Source: Pseudomonadota bacterium (GTDB lineage: Bacteria > Pseudomonadota > Alphaproteobacteria > Reyranellales > Reyranellaceae). Taken from it: a DNA stretch of 8,457 bases. The stretch covers positions 1 through 8,457 of the forward strand of contig JAEZHS010000661.1 of NCBI GenBank assembly GCA_023436825.1. The letters run 5' to 3'. Of this stretch, positions 5,731 through 8,457 are shown one piece after another. The position numbers and the translations under genes are program-made. Position 1 is the first letter of the stretch; every line of letters begins with the position of its first letter. The notes under the pieces were generated by a model. It was given only the letters and a program-made list of their open reading frames with translations. It was not told where the DNA came from and did not search any database.

Positions 5731-6831
5731 ATGGCCGAGGGCAAGAGTTCAGTCGGTGAGGTCAGGATCAAGCCCGATCGGTTGCATGCCTTCACCATGG
5801 CGATCTGCCGGGCCGACGGCAGCTCCGACGAGGAGGCCCGCCTGGTCGCCGACCATCTGGTGCTGGCCAACCTGTTCGGCCACGACAGCCACGGCGTCGG
5901 CATGATGCCGCACTACATCCAGAACACCGGCACCGGTGCCTGCGTCCGTAACAATCATGCAAAGATCATCCGCGACAACGGGGCCGTGATCGTGATCGAC
6001 GGCGGCGCGGGCTACGGCCAGGTCGTCGCCAAGGAAGCCATGGATATCGGCATCGAGCGGGCCAAGCAGCACGGCGTATGCGTCATCGGCCTCACCAACG
6101 CACACCACATCGGCCGCATCGGCCATTGGGGCGAGCAATGCGCGCGCGCCGGCATGGTGAGCACGCACTGGGTGAACGTGCACGGCCATAAGTCGATGGT
6201 CGCGCCGTTCGGCGGCGCCGAGCCGCGGTTCGTCACGAATCCCTACTGCACGGCCGTGCCCCGCAAGGGCAAGGAGCCGATCGTGCTCGACTTCGCCACC
6301 AGCCAGGTGGCGGCGGGCAAGGTGCGCGTCGCCTTCAACAAGAAGGTGCAGATGGACGATGGCCTGCTGATCGACGCGGCGGGCAATCCCAGCACCGATC
6401 CCGGCGTGCTCTACAATCCGCCGTTCGGTGCCATCCTGCCGTTCGGTCTGCACAAGGGCGGCGGGCTGGCGGTGATCTGCGACCTCCTGGCTGGCGCGCT
6501 GACCGGCGGGCGCACCCACAGCCCGCGAACCATCAAGCCCGGCAGCGACATCATCAACAACATGCTGTCGATCATCATCGATCCCGAGGCGATGGGCGGT
6601 ACCGAGTTCTTCGAGGACGAGGTCGAGACCTTCATCACCTGGGTGAAATCGGCCAAGCCGCAGCCGGGCGTGGCCGAGGTGCTGACGCCGGGCGAGCCCG
6701 AGCGCGCGCGCAAGGTCGATCGCGAGAAGAACGGCGTGCCGATCGACGGCACGACCTGGCAACAGCTTCTGGACGTCGCGCACAAGGTACGGCTGAACGA
6801 TACCGAGATCCCGCAGATGGCTGCTGCCTGA
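5731..6831 (+). CDS. Ldh family NAD(P)-dependent oxidoreductase (malate/L-lactate dehydrogenase-like)
   Basis: A 366-residue cytoplasmic protein of the malate/L-lactate/ureidoglycolate/sulfolactate dehydrogenase family, which oxidises 2-hydroxy acids (or reduces the 2-oxo acids) with NAD(P). It is unrelated to classic Rossmann-fold lactate dehydrogenases. Family landmarks are all present: the N-terminal helical part ending in FGHDSHGV (50-56), the glycine-rich IDGGAGYGQVVAKEAM (89-104), NAHHIGRIGHWGEQ (123-136), the cofactor-site strand VLDFATSQVAAGKV (185-198), a lid region KKVQMDDGLLIDAAGNPSTDP, and LPFGLHKGGGLA (236-247). The length is normal for the family. The exact substrate cannot be assigned; malate, lactate, sulfolactate, ureidoglycolate and delta1-piperideine-2-carboxylate enzymes share these motifs. 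It is the first gene of a probable operon with the GST-like gene (22-bp gap) and the cupin, and has the best ribosome site in the window. Confidence 0.92.
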   Translation: MAEGKSSVGEVRIKPDRLHAFTMAICRADGSSDEEARLVADHLVLANLFGHDSHGVGMMPHYIQNTGTGACVRNNHAKIIRDNGAVIVIDGGAGYGQVVAKEAMDIGIERAKQHGVCVIGLTNAHHIGRIGHWGEQCARAGMVSTHWVNVHGHKSMVAPFGGAEPRFVTNPYCTAVPRKGKEPIVLDFATSQVAAGKVRVAFNKKVQMDDGLLIDAAGNPSTDPGVLYNPPFGAILPFGLHKGGGLAVICDLLAGALTGGRTHSPRTIKPGSDIINNMLSIIIDPEAMGGTEFFEDEVETFITWVKSAKPQPGVAEVLTPGEPERARKVDREKNGVPIDGTTWQQLLDVAHKVRLNDTEIPQMAAA

Positions 6832-6840
6832 AACAACGAA

Positions 6841-6846
6841 GGGGAG
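6841..6846 (+). promoter_or_regulatory. Ribosome binding site of the GST-like gene
   Basis: GGGGAG lies 7 nt before the ATG at 6854, in the 22-bp gap after the Ldh stop. Confidence 0.7.
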
Positions 6847-6853
6847 AGCGACT

Positions 6854-7474
6854 ATGGCCAAAATGAGACTCTACTATTCGCCGTCGTCACCCTATGCCCG
6901 CAAGGTCAGGGTGCTGGCGCTCGAAACCAAGCTCGACAAGAAGATCGACATGATCAACGTGGCGCTGACGCCGGTGCAGCCCAACGCCGACGTCGACAAG
7001 CACAATCCCATCGGCAAGATCCCGGCGCTCTCGGTCAAGGGCATGGACCTCTTCGACTCGCCGGTGATCTGCGAGTACCTCGACCACCAGCACAAGGGAC
7101 GCAAGCTCCTGCCGCGCAAGGGCCGCGACCGCTGGGTGGCGCTGCGCCAGCAGGCGATGGGCGACGGCTTGCTCGATGCCGCGCTGCTGGCGCGCTACGA
7201 GGCCTTCCTGCGGCCCGAGGACCGGCGCTGGCCCGATTGGACCAAGGGCCAGATGAAGAAGATCGACGGCGTGCTCGACGCGCTCGAGGCCGAAGCCAAG
7301 TCGCTCAAGGGCAAGCCGACGCTCGGCACCATCACCGTGGCCTGCGCCCTGGGCTATCTCGACTTCCGCTTCGGCAGCCACGACTGGCGCGCCAAGCGGC
7401 CCAAGCTCGCCAAGTGGTACGCGACCTTCGCGAAGCTGCCGTCCATGAAGGCGACGGTGCCGCCGCCCAGCTGA
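6854..7474 (+). CDS. Glutathione S-transferase family protein
   Basis: A 206-residue cytoplasmic protein with the two-domain layout of soluble glutathione transferases. The N-terminal thioredoxin-like domain (1-78) has SPSSPYARKVRV (9-20), where a serine in this stretch usually activates glutathione, then NPIGKIPAL with the cis-proline at 57, and the glutathione-binding DSPVICEYLD (68-77, Asp68-Ser69). The C-terminal part (about 85-200) is all-helical, with TLGTITVACALGYLDFRF matching the GST C-domain N-capping and hydrophobic-staple region; the usual capping Asp is replaced here by Thr in this alignment by eye. The family conjugates glutathione to electrophiles or uses it in isomerisation, dehalogenation or peroxide reduction; the substrate is not evident. 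It sits between the Ldh-family gene and the cupin on one strand, which suggests a shared catabolic or detoxifying role, but this is inference. Confidence 0.9.
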   Translation: MAKMRLYYSPSSPYARKVRVLALETKLDKKIDMINVALTPVQPNADVDKHNPIGKIPALSVKGMDLFDSPVICEYLDHQHKGRKLLPRKGRDRWVALRQQAMGDGLLDAALLARYEAFLRPEDRRWPDWTKGQMKKIDGVLDALEAEAKSLKGKPTLGTITVACALGYLDFRFGSHDWRAKRPKLAKWYATFAKLPSMKATVPPPS

Positions 7475-7484
7475 GAAGAACGGC

Positions 7485-7931
7485 GTGAACGCTGACCAGA
7501 TCATTGCCCATCTCGGGATGAAGCCGCATCCCGAAGGCGGTCACTATGTCGAGACCTTCCGTGCGTCGGGCCCTCCGCAGGCGGGGGGCGGACGTAGCTC
7601 CGGCACGGCGATCTACTTCCTGCTCAAGGCCGGCGAACGCTCACACTGGCACCGGGTCGATGCCGACGAGATCTGGCATCACTATGCCGGCGCGCCGCTC
7701 GAGCTGTCGATGAGTGACGACGGCAAGGCCGTGCGCCATCTGCGGCTCGGCACCGACTTCGGCATCGGCGAGCAGCCCCAGGCGGTGGTGCCGCGCCATG
7801 TCTGGCAGGCGGCGCGCTCGCTCGGCGCCTGGACGCTGGTCGGCTGCACCGTGTCGCCGGGCTTCGAGTTCGAGGGCTTCGAGATGGCGCCGCCGGATTG
7901 GGAGCCGCACTCAGAGTCAGGAACGCCATAG
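7485..7931 (+). CDS. Cupin domain-containing protein, DUF985 (Cupin_5) family
   Basis: A 148-residue single-domain cupin starting at GTG, 10 bp after the GST stop with only a weak purine-rich site (GAGAAGAA). Residues closely follow the DUF985 pattern: IIAHLGMKPHPEGGHYVETFR (start of domain, about 6-26), GTAIYFLL (40-47), SHWHRVDADEIWHHYAG (53-69, the first cupin motif with the candidate metal- or ligand-binding His and Glu residues), VVPRHVWQAAR (101-111) and VSPGFEFEGFEMA (123-135, second motif). The family is widespread and small, and its biochemical role is largely unknown; its fold resembles sugar-nucleotide epimerases and other cupin enzymes. Starting at GTG gives a full-length domain, so I see no need for another start. 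The last 15 bp overlap the end of the opposite-strand transporter gene. Confidence 0.88.
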   Translation: MNADQIIAHLGMKPHPEGGHYVETFRASGPPQAGGGRSSGTAIYFLLKAGERSHWHRVDADEIWHHYAGAPLELSMSDDGKAVRHLRLGTDFGIGEQPQAVVPRHVWQAARSLGAWTLVGCTVSPGFEFEGFEMAPPDWEPHSESGTP

Positions 7932-8457
7932 TTCGCGTGATGCCAACACGGCGCCGGTGGTGACGAGCGCGGCTGCAATCAGCAGTGCGCCGGTCGGTTG
8001 GGCGAGGCCGCAGACGATCAATAGCGCCGTCGACAGAATGGGCGTTGCATAGGAGAGCGCGCCGAGCGCTCGGATATCGCCGCGCTTGACGGCGTGATCC
8101 CAGAGATAGAACGCCGCGCCCGCGGGGCCGAGGCCGATCGCCAGCACGGCGAGCCACGCCGTCGTCGTGGCGGGCCACGCCGTGCGCTCGAACAGCAGAT
8201 GGCAAACGAGTGAGAACAAGGCGGACGCCGTGCAGAAGGCGGCGATGGCGTCGGTAGGCGTCTCGCCGAAGCGGCGCGACAGCACCGAGTAGAGCGACCA
8301 GACGAAAGCGCAGCCCAGCGCCAGCGCGTAGCCCAGGGCGTATCCGCCGGTGAAGCTCAAGCCGCGGCCGAAGGCCAGCAGGACGACGCCGGCAAAACCG
8401 AGAAAGGCGCCCAGGAGATGCGGCCAGCGCAGCCGCGCCCCCGCGCCCGGGGCCCAC
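7917..8457 (-). CDS. EamA/DMT family transporter (C-terminal part, cut by window edge)
   Basis: The minus-strand frame is open from the right edge of the window to TGA at 7917-7919, giving 179 residues of the C-terminal part of an inner-membrane drug/metabolite transporter. About six hydrophobic helices are visible, including LLGAFLGFAGVVLLAF just inside the edge, then GYALALGCAFVWSLYSVLS, which is the usual start of the second EamA repeat, and LGPAGAAFYLWDHAVKRGD followed by ALGALSYATPILSTALL, the strongest family signature. The protein ends ASRELWRS just after the last helix. Such proteins export or import small metabolites, often amino acids; the substrate is unknown. The TTG at 8358-8360 is an internal codon and not the start: family sequence continues upstream of it to the edge. 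Roughly the first 110-120 residues should lie beyond the window. Confidence 0.87.
   Translation of the reverse strand, partial: WAPGAGARLRWPHLLGAFLGFAGVVLLAFGRGLSFTGGYALGYALALGCAFVWSLYSVLSRRFGETPTDAIAAFCTASALFSLVCHLLFERTAWPATTTAWLAVLAIGLGPAGAAFYLWDHAVKRGDIRALGALSYATPILSTALLIVCGLAQPTGALLIAAALVTTGAVLASRELWRS

Noticed and set aside
3407..5905. 832-codon plus-strand open frame
   Set aside because: It is antisense to the MscS channel gene, has low-complexity Asp/Gln/His/Arg-rich translation typical of GC-rich shadow frames, and runs into the Ldh gene out of frame.
5749..6861. 370-codon minus-strand open frame opposite the Ldh gene
   Set aside because: Antisense shadow; no family motif, while the plus strand shows all Ldh-family landmarks.
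7624..8457. 277-codon minus-strand open frame at the right edge
   Set aside because: Arg/Ala-rich shadow overlapping the cupin; the neighbouring frame encodes a clear EamA transporter.

Overview
The window is high-GC DNA with dense, short-spaced genes and codon use typical of an alphaproteobacterium (order-level guess: a Rhodospirillales- or Hyphomicrobiales-like soil or aquatic organism; the sequence does not fix the genus). I see no rRNA, tRNA, CRISPR array, insertion sequence or phage gene. It reads as ordinary chromosome with one unusual locus at the left end.

Left block (67-2039, plus strand): a two-gene unit. The first gene encodes a 484-residue protein with an N-terminal thioredoxin-like domain (CPTC motif) fused to a large domain that I cannot assign a function. 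Its stop overlaps the next start (ATGA). The second gene is the highlight. A standard ORF finder ends it at a TGA at 1800-1802 after 94 codons, but the same frame stays open for another 78 sense codons and gives the motif Sec-Gly-Ser-Cys at the TGA. This matches the UGSC selenoprotein family, so the real gene is 1518-2039 (173 residues with selenocysteine at 95). A hairpin 12 nt past the UGA has a 5-nt loop containing GU and resembles a bacterial SECIS element. Together the pair looks like a selenium-dependent thiol redox module of unknown substrate.

Middle block (2113-5548, minus strand): an MscS-type mechanosensitive channel with a signal peptide and a long periplasmic N-terminal region is followed, with a 26-bp overlap, by a membrane-anchored alpha/beta hydrolase. 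This pair converges on the selenoprotein unit. The 73 bp between the two stop codons holds two strong hairpins, the second nested in a longer imperfect palindrome.

Right block (5731-7931, plus strand): a divergent 182-bp spacer precedes a probable three-gene operon: an Ldh-family (malate/L-lactate/ureidoglycolate dehydrogenase type) NAD(P)-dependent oxidoreductase, a glutathione S-transferase-like protein and a DUF985 cupin, spaced 22 and 10 bp apart. The cupin end overlaps by 15 bp with the end of a minus-strand EamA/DMT-family transporter, which is cut by the right edge of the window.
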